Shown here: positions 6,754 through 13,432 of the stretch, one piece after another | Layout: each line of letters opens with the position of its first letter | How positions within the stretch are numbered: position 1 is the stretch's first letter | NCBI GenBank assembly: GCA_019456285.1 | Contig: VRUE01000013.1 | Location: 1-37,485 of the forward strand | DNA from: Solirubrobacterales bacterium | GTDB taxonomy: Bacteria > Actinomycetota > Thermoleophilia > Solirubrobacterales > 70-9 | Length of the DNA: 37,485 bases | Reading direction: 5' to 3' | Translations under genes and position numbers: made by a program | Notes under the pieces: generated by a model | The model's database searches: none | What the model saw: the letters and a program-made list of their open reading frames with translations, nothing else | Told to the model about the DNA's origin: nothing

Positions 6754-7592
6754 GCCCGGAGCTATTCGCCGGCTCTGCGGCGGCGGCCTTCGCGGCGGGA
6801 CTGATCGCCTTCTTCGCCCCCTGCTGCGCGGCGGTGATGACCCCGACCTACCTCGCCGCCATCGGCCAGGGAAGCCGCTGGCGGGTCGCCCGGATGACGG
6901 CGCTGTATGTCGCGGGGGTGGCCGCGGTCGTGTGGCCGATCACGCTCGGCGCCGGCGCGCTCTCGACGCTGATCAGCCGCTGGCATCCGCTTCTGTTCGT
7001 CCTTGGCGGGCTGATGATGATCGCCGTCGCCGCGGCGCTGTGGCGCGGCTCGATGCTGCCCATCGCGCTTCCGCAGCCAGAGCTTCGCGGCTCGCGAGGG
7101 TCGGCCTTCCTGCTCGGCTGCTTCTCGGGTGCCGCCACCGCGTGCTGCGCGCCGGTGCTCGCCGGGGCCGTGGCACTCTCGGCCGCGACCGGCAGCTGGC
7201 TCGGCGGGGCGTTGCTGGGCGGCGTCTACATCCTCGGCCTGATCAGCCCGTTGCTGCCGCTTGCCTTCGCGTGGGGACGCCTGCGCGAGCGCGTGCGCGA
7301 CCCCCGCCTGACGCTGCGCCTCGGTGAGCACGCCAAGCACCTCACCCTCTCGCGGCTCCTCGGCACGGTTGTCTTCGCCGCGTTCGGCGCCCTGTTCATC
7401 GGCCTGGCGGTGACCGGCAACGCCGAGAGCGCCCCAGGTTTCCAGCGCAGTCTCGGTCTGTGGGTCGGGCGGCTGGCGCATCAGCTCGACTCGGTGCCGA
7501 ACGCGGTCGCCTGGCCCGCCATCGCCGTTGCGGTCGCCCTCCTGGTCTTCCTCGTCGTCAAACCCTTCAAGCCAAAGGAGAAGACATCGTGA
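6750..7592 (+). CDS. CcdA/DsbD-family membrane thiol transporter
   Basis: 280 residues with about seven hydrophobic helices. CcdA proteins pass electrons from cytoplasmic thioredoxin to extracytoplasmic thiol proteins using one Cys in each of two helices. Here these positions are double: FFAPCCAAVMTP in the first helix and ATACCAPVLAG in the fourth, instead of the usual single Cys next to Pro. The start (ATG 6750) overlaps the preceding stop and the end overlaps the GTG of the redoxin gene. Its partner is probably the CQAC redoxin encoded next. It lies under CTTCAC box A. Confidence 0.85.
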   Translation: MSPELFAGSAAAAFAAGLIAFFAPCCAAVMTPTYLAAIGQGSRWRVARMTALYVAGVAAVVWPITLGAGALSTLISRWHPLLFVLGGLMMIAVAAALWRGSMLPIALPQPELRGSRGSAFLLGCFSGAATACCAPVLAGAVALSAATGSWLGGALLGGVYILGLISPLLPLAFAWGRLRERVRDPRLTLRLGEHAKHLTLSRLLGTVVFAAFGALFIGLAVTGNAESAPGFQRSLGLWVGRLAHQLDSVPNAVAWPAIAVAVALLVFLVVKPFKPKEKTS

Positions 7593-8236
7593 GCAAGCAT
7601 GCCCGCAGCAAGCAGTCACGCGCGTCGAAGCCACCGCCAGAGCGCCAGGGCTGGACTGCACGCGGTGAGAGCAGCCGAGGCGGTCTGGTTTGGTGGGGCG
7701 CGGCGCTGGCGATCATCGTGGCCGTGGCAGTCGTTCTCGTGGTGGCCTTTGGCGAGTCACAGAAGTCGGGTCCGGCCGGTGGGCGCGTTAGCAGCGGTCC
7801 CGCCCCGGAGTTCTCCGAGCGGGACATCTCCAACGGCGCTCCGCTCTCAAGTGCCGGCCTACGCGGCGAGAACGTGCTGCTGTTCTTCAACGAGGGGGTC
7901 ATGTGTCAGGCCTGTTTCGAGCAGATCCAGTCGCTGCAGCAGCGCTCCGCCGAGCTGCGCAAGCGCGGCCTGACGCTAATCAACATCACGACCGACCCAC
8001 CAGACGTGCTGCTCGAAGCGGTCCGTGCATACGGCATCAAGACCCCGACGATCAGCGACCAGAGTCAAGCCATGTCGAGCGCCTACGACGCAATCGGGCA
8101 AGGCATGCATCCCAACACCAACGGGCACACGTTCGTCCTGATCGACCGGCGCGGACGCATCCGCTGGCGCCGTGACTACACCACCATGTTCGTGCCTCCC
8201 GATCAGCTATTCACCGAAATTCCCGCGATCCAATGA
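7589..8236 (+). CDS. Membrane-anchored redoxin (AhpC/TSA or TlpA-like)
   Basis: Start GTG 7589 with AAAGGAG eight bases upstream, overlapping the CcdA stop; 215 residues. A basic N-terminus (SKHARSKQSR) and one transmembrane segment (WWGAALAIIVAVAVVLVVAF) anchor it with the rest outside. The thioredoxin-fold domain starts at PAPEFSERDISNG and has the active site NEGVMCQACFEQIQ. A cis-Pro-like GHTFVLIDRRGRIRW strand follows. It most likely receives electrons from the CcdA-like protein and reduces an extracytoplasmic target, perhaps Cys ligands of the cupredoxin in the same island; that target is speculation. Confidence 0.83.
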   Translation: MSKHARSKQSRASKPPPERQGWTARGESSRGGLVWWGAALAIIVAVAVVLVVAFGESQKSGPAGGRVSSGPAPEFSERDISNGAPLSSAGLRGENVLLFFNEGVMCQACFEQIQSLQQRSAELRKRGLTLINITTDPPDVLLEAVRAYGIKTPTISDQSQAMSSAYDAIGQGMHPNTNGHTFVLIDRRGRIRWRRDYTTMFVPPDQLFTEIPAIQ

Positions 8237-8299
8237 CCGGGCGCTTAGATCAGGGCCCTTCCGTTAGTCACGATGCAGTGCATGAACCCTGCTCCTGCA

Positions 8300-8316
8300 C
8301 TCCATCGGCGATGGAG
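8300..8316 (+). terminator. Possible terminator hairpin after redoxin operon
   Basis: CTCCATC-GGC-GATGGAG is a perfect 7-bp hairpin 64 bases after the redoxin stop, followed by GCTTT, a weak T-run. The rest of the 273-base gap up to 8509 holds no coding sequence I recognise, apart from the promoter at its right end. Confidence 0.4.
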
Positions 8317-8455
8317 GCTTTGGCGACCGATCGAGCGGCGAACCTCCCACGTCCGGGCACCAGCTGGCTGCGGTCGGTCTCTCGACGCGTGTGGCTCGGT
8401 CGACGCTATCGGGCGGACGGGTGCCTTCGATTCCTGGGCCACCTCCGAAACGCCA

Positions 8456-8487
8456 CTTCACACGACCTTCACATTCCCCCGTAAAGT
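8456..8487 (+). promoter_or_regulatory. CTTCAC box B, promoter of the two-component genes
   Basis: CTTCAC at 8456-8461 and again at 8467-8472 (11 bp apart), then nine bases to TAAAGT (8482-8487) as -10. The regulator GTG is at 8510 with GGAG at 8497-8500. The site lies directly in front of the response-regulator gene, so autoregulation is expected. Confidence 0.75.
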
Positions 8488-8509
8488 GATCTCCACGGAG
8501 CGATACGGA

Positions 8510-9202
8510 GTGAACAAGAAGGTCGTCGTTATCGATGACGAGTCCTCGGTTCAGGAGGTCGTTCGTGGCTACCTGGAGCGCGACGGCTACCTCGTCTACG
8601 TCGCTGGCAACGGGGCCGACGGCCTGGCCCTGGCCGAGCGCACCAAGCCCGGTCTCATCGTGCTCGACCTGATGCTCCCCGACGTCTCAGGGGAGGAGAT
8701 CTGCCATGAGATTCGCAGCCGCTCCGACGTCCCGATCCTGATGCTGACCGCCAAGTCCGCAGAAGAGGAGCGGGTCGCCGGCCTCACCCTCGGGGCTGAC
8801 GACTACCTGACCAAGCCGTTCAGCCCGCGGGAGCTGGTGGCCCGAGTCCGGGCCATCCTCCGACGCAGCGCCGGCGCCGAGACGCCGCTGGTCGAGAAGC
8901 TCTCGTTCGACGGTGGGCGCCTGCTGATCGACACCGTCGAGCACGAGGTGCTGATGGACGGAGAGCCGGTGGACCTGACCCCCAACGAGTACAAGCTGCT
9001 GATCACCCTCGCCCGCTACCCCGGGCGCGTCTGCTCGCGCCTTGAGCTGATCAACCACGTCCAGGGCTACGACTTCGTGGGCTACGAGCGGACGATGGAC
9101 GTCCACGTCAAGAACCTGCGCAAGAAGATCGAGCCCGATCCCCACCGTCCGCGCTACGTCGAGACGGTCTTCGGCACCGGCTACAGGCTCGCCAAGGGGT
9201 GA
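8510..9202 (+). CDS. OmpR/PhoB-family response regulator
   Basis: Start GTG 8510 (NKKVVVIDDESSVQEVV); 230 residues. The receiver domain, residues 1-115, has the acidic pair IDDE, the phospho-acceptor Asp in IVLDLMLPDVSG (about residue 53), Thr in MLTAKS and Lys in DDYLTKPFSP. The C-terminal winged helix (about 135-228) has VDLTPNEYKLLITLARYPG and VHVKNLRKKIEPD. It overlaps the kinase gene by 4 bp. OmpR-type regulators bind tandem direct repeats with about 11-bp period, which is what is found upstream of this gene and of the other three units in the island. Confidence 0.95.
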   Translation: MNKKVVVIDDESSVQEVVRGYLERDGYLVYVAGNGADGLALAERTKPGLIVLDLMLPDVSGEEICHEIRSRSDVPILMLTAKSAEEERVAGLTLGADDYLTKPFSPRELVARVRAILRRSAGAETPLVEKLSFDGGRLLIDTVEHEVLMDGEPVDLTPNEYKLLITLARYPGRVCSRLELINHVQGYDFVGYERTMDVHVKNLRKKIEPDPHRPRYVETVFGTGYRLAKG

Positions 9203-10611
9203 GACGGATCCGCTCGCTCAGCCTGCGCCTGCGGCTCTCACTTGCCTTCGTCGCCATCGCGGCGCTCGCGGTCGGCCTGGCCACTCTGCTCTCGGCGCAG
9301 GGCCTCGAGCCTCGGCTCTCCGACGCGGCCGAGGCGCGAATCGCCCGCTCGACGGACCGCCTCGCCGAGGCAGTGGCGGAGCGCTATCGCCGCGACGGAC
9401 GCTGGACCGAGGCCGGCGCGAGCGACCTTGAGCACCTGGGGCTCACAACCGGGCTGCGGCTCGTCATCCTGCGGCCCGGCGGCCGCCCGGTCCGCACCTC
9501 CGATTCCGGGGCGATGGTGGCGGACGCCCTGCAAGGGCCGGGCGCCACCAGCCGATCGATCGTCGTGTCGGGCCAGAGCGTCGGCACGCTGCACGCGGCG
9601 CCCGTGGGCGGCAGCCTGCTCAGCCCCGCGGACGTCAACCTCCGCGACTCTCTCGACCGCCTCCACATGTTGGCCGGGACCATCGCCGTGGCGATCGCCC
9701 TACTCGTGGCCCTGCTCCTGGCGCAGACGATGTCCGCACCGCTGCGCCGCATCCGCTCCGCCGCCCAGCGCATGGAGCGTGGCGATCTGGAAGCCAAGGT
9801 CGAGCCGGGCGGCGACGCCGAGGTGCGGGCCGTCGGCCACGCGCTCAACCGCCTCGCCGAAACCCTTGAGCACGAGGAGCAGGTGCGCAGGGCAAGCGTC
9901 GCCGATCTCGCCCATGAGCTGCGCACGCCGGTCAGCGGCCTGCTGTCGCGCCTCGAGGCCGCTCAGGACGGAGTGCTGGCGGATGCGGGGGCGAATCTCG
10001 AGGCGATGCACGCCGAGGCCCTTCGCCTGGCCCGGCTTCTCGACGACCTCGACAAGCTGACGGCCGCCGAGCGGCCGGGGCTACTCCTCGAGAAGCGGCC
10101 CGTGGATCTGGCGGCGGTCGTCGCCTCCGAGGCCAAGCAGATGGCTGCGAGCTTCGCGGAGAAGGGCGTGATCCTGGAGAGCAAGCTGGCACCGGCCGAG
10201 ATCGCGGGCGATCCCGACCGCCTCGCCCAGATCGTCGCCAACCTGCTCTCCAATGCTCTCCGCTACACGGAGTCGGGCGGTCGTGTTCGCCTCCGCGTCG
10301 CGGAGGAGGAGGGTCGTGGGGTCGTCCTCGAGGTTTCGGACACCGGGATAGGCATCGACGCTGAGGACCTGAAGCACATCTTCAAGCGCTTCTGGCGGGC
10401 CGACAAGTCACGCTCGAGGACGACCGGGGGGACGGGCATCGGGCTGGCGATTGTGTGGGAACTGGTCATCGCCCACGGCGGCCGAATCGACGTCGAGAGC
10501 GCGCCGGGGCGAGGTTCTCGCTTTCGCGTCATCTTCTCGCTGGCCTCGGCCCACCTTCACGAAAACGGCAGACCGGCTTCACCGGATCTTCAATCCAGCG
10601 CCCGATCCTAA
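9199..10611 (+). CDS. Sensor histidine kinase
   Basis: Start GTG 9199; 470 residues. TM1 is about residues 12-32 and TM2 about 155-175 (IAVAIALLVALLLAQTM). Between them is an extracytoplasmic sensor of about 120 residues with no Cys and no obvious metal-ligand cluster. HAMP (about 176-230) is followed by a HisKA domain with the phospho-acceptor in VADLAHELRTPV. The ATPase domain has its N box at NLLSNALRYTE, G1 at DTGIGID, F box at FKRFWRAD and G2 at GGTGIGLAIV. The last 20 residues are encoded by bases that also form CTTCAC box C, so the tail is probably a by-product of an overlapping promoter. It pairs with the preceding regulator. Confidence 0.94.
   Translation: MRRIRSLSLRLRLSLAFVAIAALAVGLATLLSAQGLEPRLSDAAEARIARSTDRLAEAVAERYRRDGRWTEAGASDLEHLGLTTGLRLVILRPGGRPVRTSDSGAMVADALQGPGATSRSIVVSGQSVGTLHAAPVGGSLLSPADVNLRDSLDRLHMLAGTIAVAIALLVALLLAQTMSAPLRRIRSAAQRMERGDLEAKVEPGGDAEVRAVGHALNRLAETLEHEEQVRRASVADLAHELRTPVSGLLSRLEAAQDGVLADAGANLEAMHAEALRLARLLDDLDKLTAAERPGLLLEKRPVDLAAVVASEAKQMAASFAEKGVILESKLAPAEIAGDPDRLAQIVANLLSNALRYTESGGRVRLRVAEEEGRGVVLEVSDTGIGIDAEDLKHIFKRFWRADKSRSRTTGGTGIGLAIVWELVIAHGGRIDVESAPGRGSRFRVIFSLASAHLHENGRPASPDLQSSARS
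10555..10609 (+). promoter_or_regulatory. CTTCAC box C, promoter of the cupredoxin operon
   Basis: CTTCAC at 10555, CTTCAC at 10577 (22 bp, two turns) and CTTCAA at 10588 (11 bp), then ten bases to GATCCT (10604-10609). The whole block lies inside the 3' end of the kinase gene. It aligns without gaps to box D at 11894 (offset 1339), with roughly three quarters of the 60 bases identical, so the two promoters share ancestry. Confidence 0.78.
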
Positions 10612-10640
10612 GCCCGTAGGCAACGGCAAAGGAGCAAGCG

Positions 10641-11063
10641 ATGGGCTTGGCGCAACTGGTCCCGAAGGTTGTGAACGGCGGCCCGCTGGCGCGGGTCAGG
10701 TACAGCGAGGGCTGTGCCTGGGTGCGAGTGAGGGGCGCCTTCTTCCCGGACTTGATCGAGGCCCGGCCCGGCGAGCGGTTGCGGCTCGTCTTCCGGCGCG
10801 AGGAGACCGCGGCCTGCTCGGAGCACGTCGTGATCCCGAGCCTTGGCAAGAGCGTGATGCTGCCGCCGTTCGTGGACGTGCCCGTCGAGCTCGGGCCCTT
10901 GCCGCCGGGTGAACACGAGTTCAGCTGCCAGCTCGGCGTCCTGCGAGGACGCATCCTCGTCCGCAGCCACGCCGCCGGCGCGTCCGTGGAAAGCCCGGGG
11001 CCCAAAGCCGCTCTTGTCACGGATGCTCCTGTGCACGCGCAATCCTTACGGTTTATCGGATAG
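10641..11063 (+). CDS. Cupredoxin-like protein
   Basis: 140 residues starting at ATG 10641 behind AAAGGAG. The core reads VRYSEGCAWVRVRGAFFPD, PGERLRLVFRREETAACSEHVVIP, PPFVDVPVELGPLPPGEHEF and SCQLGVLRGRILV. This is the strand pattern of the cupredoxin-like domain (PF13473) often found with copper P-type ATPases. Possible metal ligands are the Cys and His in ACSEHV and the Cys in FSCQLG; the usual Met is replaced by Leu. No signal peptide is visible, so it may act in the cytoplasm or use an unusual export route. It is first in an operon with two small membrane proteins and is controlled by box C. Confidence 0.8.
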   Translation: MGLAQLVPKVVNGGPLARVRYSEGCAWVRVRGAFFPDLIEARPGERLRLVFRREETAACSEHVVIPSLGKSVMLPPFVDVPVELGPLPPGEHEFSCQLGVLRGRILVRSHAAGASVESPGPKAALVTDAPVHAQSLRFIG

Positions 11064-11088
11064 CAGGAATCACAAGGAGGTCATGCAG

Positions 11089-11328
11089 ATGAGGCGCCCC
11101 CAGATCAACATCGCCCCAGCCGAGCGCCTGGGTCGCATCTTCGTGGGCCTGATCGGCGTGATCGGCGGCCTGGTCCTGCTCGGATCGGCCGGCACCGCCC
11201 TTGTGGCCGTGCTCGAGGTCCTGCTGGTCCTCGCCGGGCTCGACCTGGTCGTCACCGGAGCGCTCGGGCACTGCCCGCTGTACCGGAAGCTGGACTACAC
11301 GCCCCCGTCCCTGAGGAGGTCAGCATGA
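11089..11328 (+). CDS. DUF2892 (YgaP-like) inner-membrane protein
   Basis: 79 residues. ATG 11089 is chosen over 11083 because AAGGAGG at 11074-11080 sits at normal spacing from it. The sequence MRRPQINIAPAERLGRIFVG, two hydrophobic hairpin helices (VIGGLVLLGSAGTALVAVLE and VLLVLAGLDLVVTGALG) and the ending GHCPLYRKL are typical of DUF2892. These proteins often accompany rhodanese, redox and metal-resistance genes. The Cys in GHCPLY is conserved in the family. It overlaps the next gene by 4 bp. Confidence 0.83.
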   Translation: MRRPQINIAPAERLGRIFVGLIGVIGGLVLLGSAGTALVAVLEVLLVLAGLDLVVTGALGHCPLYRKLDYTPPSLRRSA

Positions 11329-11588
11329 GCAAGCTCGATACACACGAAACAAGGCCGAGCACGAGCCTTCCCGATCGGGAGGATCTTCCCGGCCCGGAGG
11401 AAAAGGGCGGGCACGGCGGGCACGGCCGCTGGATGATGATCGCGTGTTGCGTGCCGATGCTGGCAATCGCCATCGCGTTGGTGGCGGCCGGCGCAGGCAC
11501 CGGTTTCCTCGTCGCCGCCCTGGTCTGCACTGCGATGATGGGGTTGATGATGGCCGGAATGTCCGGCGGTAACGGGGGCGGTCGATGA
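11325..11588 (+). CDS. Small His/Gly-rich two-helix membrane protein
   Basis: 87 residues. ATG 11325 overlaps the DUF2892 stop; GAGGAGG-like purines precede it. The soluble N-terminus ends in a KGGHGGHGRW stretch, a possible metal-binding patch. Two transmembrane helices follow (MMIACCVPMLAIAIALVAAG with a CC pair, and LVAALVCTAMMGLMMAGMSG). The Met/Cys/His content resembles DUF2933-like small proteins found next to copper genes. The name is tentative. Confidence 0.7.
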   Translation: MSKLDTHETRPSTSLPDREDLPGPEEKGGHGGHGRWMMIACCVPMLAIAIALVAAGAGTGFLVAALVCTAMMGLMMAGMSGGNGGGR

Positions 11589-11700
11589 AGGCGTCGCCGG
11601 CCATGATCAGGATGAAGCCGAGATACTGGGGGTGCCGGATGCGCACGTAGGGGCCGTCGGTGGCCAGCCGGGGATGGTGAGGACCGGAGTGGTCATCGCA
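11584..11700 (-). pseudogene. Isoprenylcysteine methyltransferase-like fragment
   Basis: On the minus strand, bases about 11684-11590 read HHPRLATDGPYVRIRHPQYL and then GFILIMAGDAF in one frame. This is the hallmark motif (RLxTxGPYxxxRHPQYLGFILIM) of ICMT/PEMT-family membrane methyltransferases. The N-terminal helices and the C-terminal half are absent. The fragment runs into the small membrane-protein gene at 11588 and begins near 11700 without a usable start. It looks like a gene truncated at both ends during assembly of the island. Confidence 0.65.
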
Positions 11701-11754
11701 CCCCAGTTATGCGCCCCGGGCGTGGAACCCGCGGGAAGGTGTTGTGTTGATCCC

Positions 11755-11850
11755 GTGAAGGCCCTGGGGCCAGGCTGCGAAGGGTGCCTGGTGCGTCCCT
11801 TCGGGCGGGAGCGCTTCACATGGCATGGCGTTCACACCTGGCCGTAGAGT
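11755..11850. promoter_or_regulatory. Additional degenerate CTTCAC boxes
   Basis: GTGAAG at 11755 and GCGAAG at 11777 (22 bp apart, pointing left) are followed by CTTCAC at 11814 and GTTCAC at 11830 (16 bp apart, pointing right), with TAGAGT at 11845. This would fit a divergent control region for the now-broken methyltransferase gene and a rightward transcript. The spacing is less regular than in boxes A-D and no -10 was found for the leftward direction. Confidence 0.35.
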
Positions 11851-11893
11851 GGCTCCCGCGATCCCGGACGGGCCGAACAAGGCGTCGGCAGAC

Positions 11894-11948
11894 CTTCACG
11901 GAAACCGCAGATCCGCTTCACGCGACCTTCAAACCGGCGCTCGATCCT
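11894..11948 (+). promoter_or_regulatory. CTTCAC box D, promoter of the Lgt-like gene
   Basis: CTTCAC at 11894, CTTCAC at 11916 (22 bp) and CTTCAA at 11927 (11 bp), ten bases, then GATCCT (11943-11948). The ATG is at 11962. The layout is identical to box C, including the final CTTCAA. Confidence 0.78.
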
Positions 11949-11961
11949 GAAGCAGTAAGCC

Positions 11962-12714
11962 ATGAGACCGGTGCTGTTCAATCTCGGCGGGTTTGACGTT
12001 CAGAGCTACGGTGTCAGCAAGGCGCTGGCCGCGCTCGTGGCCGGCTGGCTGATCTATCGCGAGCTTGCCCGCCGTGGTCGCGACCCGGAGCTGGCATATT
12101 CGCTGACGCTATGGGGAGTGGTGGCGGGATTCGCTGGCGCGAAGCTCTTCTACCTTGCCGAACACGCCGGAAGCCTCAACGTTCACGACCTCGGTGGAAC
12201 TGGTTTCACCTGGTACGGCGGGCTGATCGGCGGGGCTGCCGCGGTCCTCATTGTTGCGCGCCGCCACGGCCTGCCCGCGCGGCTCCTCGCAGGGATCGTC
12301 TCCGCCCCGCTCGCCTTTGCCTACGGGATCGGACGGCTGGGCTGCCTACTCGCCGGTGACGGCACATACGGAAAGCCATCCGATCTGCCCTGGGCGATGA
12401 GCTTCCCACACGGGGTGGTTCCGACGGAGCAGCGGGTTCAGCCCACGCCGCTGTATGAAGCGCTCATGGCATTTGCGCTTGGAGCCGGGCTGTGGCGACT
12501 GCGCGACCGCATCTCACCGACAGCCCAGTTCGCGACGTTTGTGGTCACGATGGGCATCGCGCGCTTCCTGGTCGAGTTCGCTCGGGTCAACCCAACATTG
12601 GCCGTTGGACTTTCGCAACCCCAGCTGTGGTCACTGGCCCTCGCCGGGCTCGGCATCGCCCTTATCTTCCGACACAACTCAACAGGAGGTTGTCCCGTAG
12701 CCCGTAGAACTTGA
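11962..12714 (+). CDS. Lgt-like prolipoprotein diacylglyceryl transferase paralog
   Basis: 250 residues with about seven hydrophobic helices. Lgt landmarks are present in altered form: FTWYGGLIGG replaces the FHGG motif (catalytic-loop His to Tyr), and GRLGCLLAGDGTYG replaces GRIGNFIN (Asn to Cys). QPTPLYE and ARFLVEFARVN follow, so the distal Arg and Glu are kept. The GDGxYG variant is a known Lgt-like branch whose activity as a housekeeping Lgt is uncertain. The gene stands alone behind CTTCAC box D. Its last dozen residues run up to the island border repeat and may not be original. Confidence 0.8.
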   Translation: MRPVLFNLGGFDVQSYGVSKALAALVAGWLIYRELARRGRDPELAYSLTLWGVVAGFAGAKLFYLAEHAGSLNVHDLGGTGFTWYGGLIGGAAAVLIVARRHGLPARLLAGIVSAPLAFAYGIGRLGCLLAGDGTYGKPSDLPWAMSFPHGVVPTEQRVQPTPLYEALMAFALGAGLWRLRDRISPTAQFATFVVTMGIARFLVEFARVNPTLAVGLSQPQLWSLALAGLGIALIFRHNSTGGCPVARRT

Positions 12715-12726
12715 GACGGCGGTCCT

Positions 12727-12844
12727 CCCGCCGCGCCGCCGCCGCCAGCGGCGCCGCCGCCTCTTCGAAGTCCCGCTCCTCGAGCAGCTCGATCCCGCGC
12801 CGGTAGAGGGTGAGGGTCGAGTCGCGATCGGCCTCGTGGCGCAT
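12727..12844 (-). pseudogene. Truncated copy of the TPR gene
   Basis: Codons 1 to about 39 of the TPR gene recur here (ATG at 12844). The frame then leaves the match at about 12728 and reads EDRRLKFYGLRDN, vaguely like the TPR gene's own C-terminus, into the 3' end of the Lgt-like gene. The second and third TPR units are missing. It is part of the right border repeat of the island. Confidence 0.8.
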
Positions 12845-12955
12845 CGACCCAGTGTAAGTGACCATCCGAGAACCCCCGCGCTCGCTTGCCGGCCTCTCGC
12901 TGGCGCTGGTCGTGCTGCTGCGCCGCTCGGTCGGCGGGCGCACCGCCCGGCCGGG
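12729..12955. repeat. Direct repeat bounding the redox island, right copy
   Basis: 12729-12947 repeats 6125-6343. The permease-end part, 12884-12955, extends further and repeats 5779-5850 to the last coding base. The copy then becomes CTAG, which holds the stop codon of the cofactor gene at 12956. This border is clean, whereas the left border is broken and patched. Confidence 0.94.
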
Positions 12956-13429
12956 CTAGTGGATGGAGGGGCGATCCGCGATCAGGTCGAGGGCGTGCGG
13001 GAGGGCGTCGGCGATCGCCTCGCCGGCCTCAGCGATGCTGCCCGGGCTGCCGGGGAAGTTGACGATCAGGGTCGAGCCGCGGATGCCGGCCACGGCCCGC
13101 GAGAGCATCCAGTGGCTGCTGTGCGCGCGGGAGGCGGAGCGCATCGCCTCGGCCAGGCCCGGCGCCTCGCGCTCGAGCACCGCCCGCGTCGCCTCCGGAG
13201 TCACGTCGGAGGGGGCGAAGCCGGTGCCGCCGGTCGTCATCACCAGCTCGCAGCGCTCGACGTCGGCCCAGTGACGGAGCCGCTCCTCGATCAACCGCCG
13301 ATCGTCGGGGATCAGGTCGCGGCCGGCGACCTCGGCGCCGACCCGTTCGGCCAGCGCGGCCAGCCGCGCGCCGCTCTCGTCCTCGCCGCGGGACCTCGAG
13401 CTGCTGACGGTGACGATCGCCGCCCGCAC
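12956..13429 (-). CDS. mogA: Molybdopterin adenylyltransferase (MogA/MoaB family)
   Basis: 157 residues from GTG 13429. The fold is marked by AAIVTVSSSRSRGEDESG, ELVMTTGGTGFAPSDVTPEA (the nucleotide/MPT-binding TTGGTG loop), the catalytic-region SRAVAGIRG and NFPGSPGS. It adenylylates molybdopterin before molybdenum insertion. It is last in the minus-strand molybdoenzyme series, three bases after moaC. Its stop codon sits in the CTAG that ends the permease-repeat block. Confidence 0.92.
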   Translation of the reverse strand: MRAAIVTVSSSRSRGEDESGARLAALAERVGAEVAGRDLIPDDRRLIEERLRHWADVERCELVMTTGGTGFAPSDVTPEATRAVLEREAPGLAEAMRSASRAHSSHWMLSRAVAGIRGSTLIVNFPGSPGSIAEAGEAIADALPHALDLIADRPSIH

Positions 13430-13432
13430 CGC

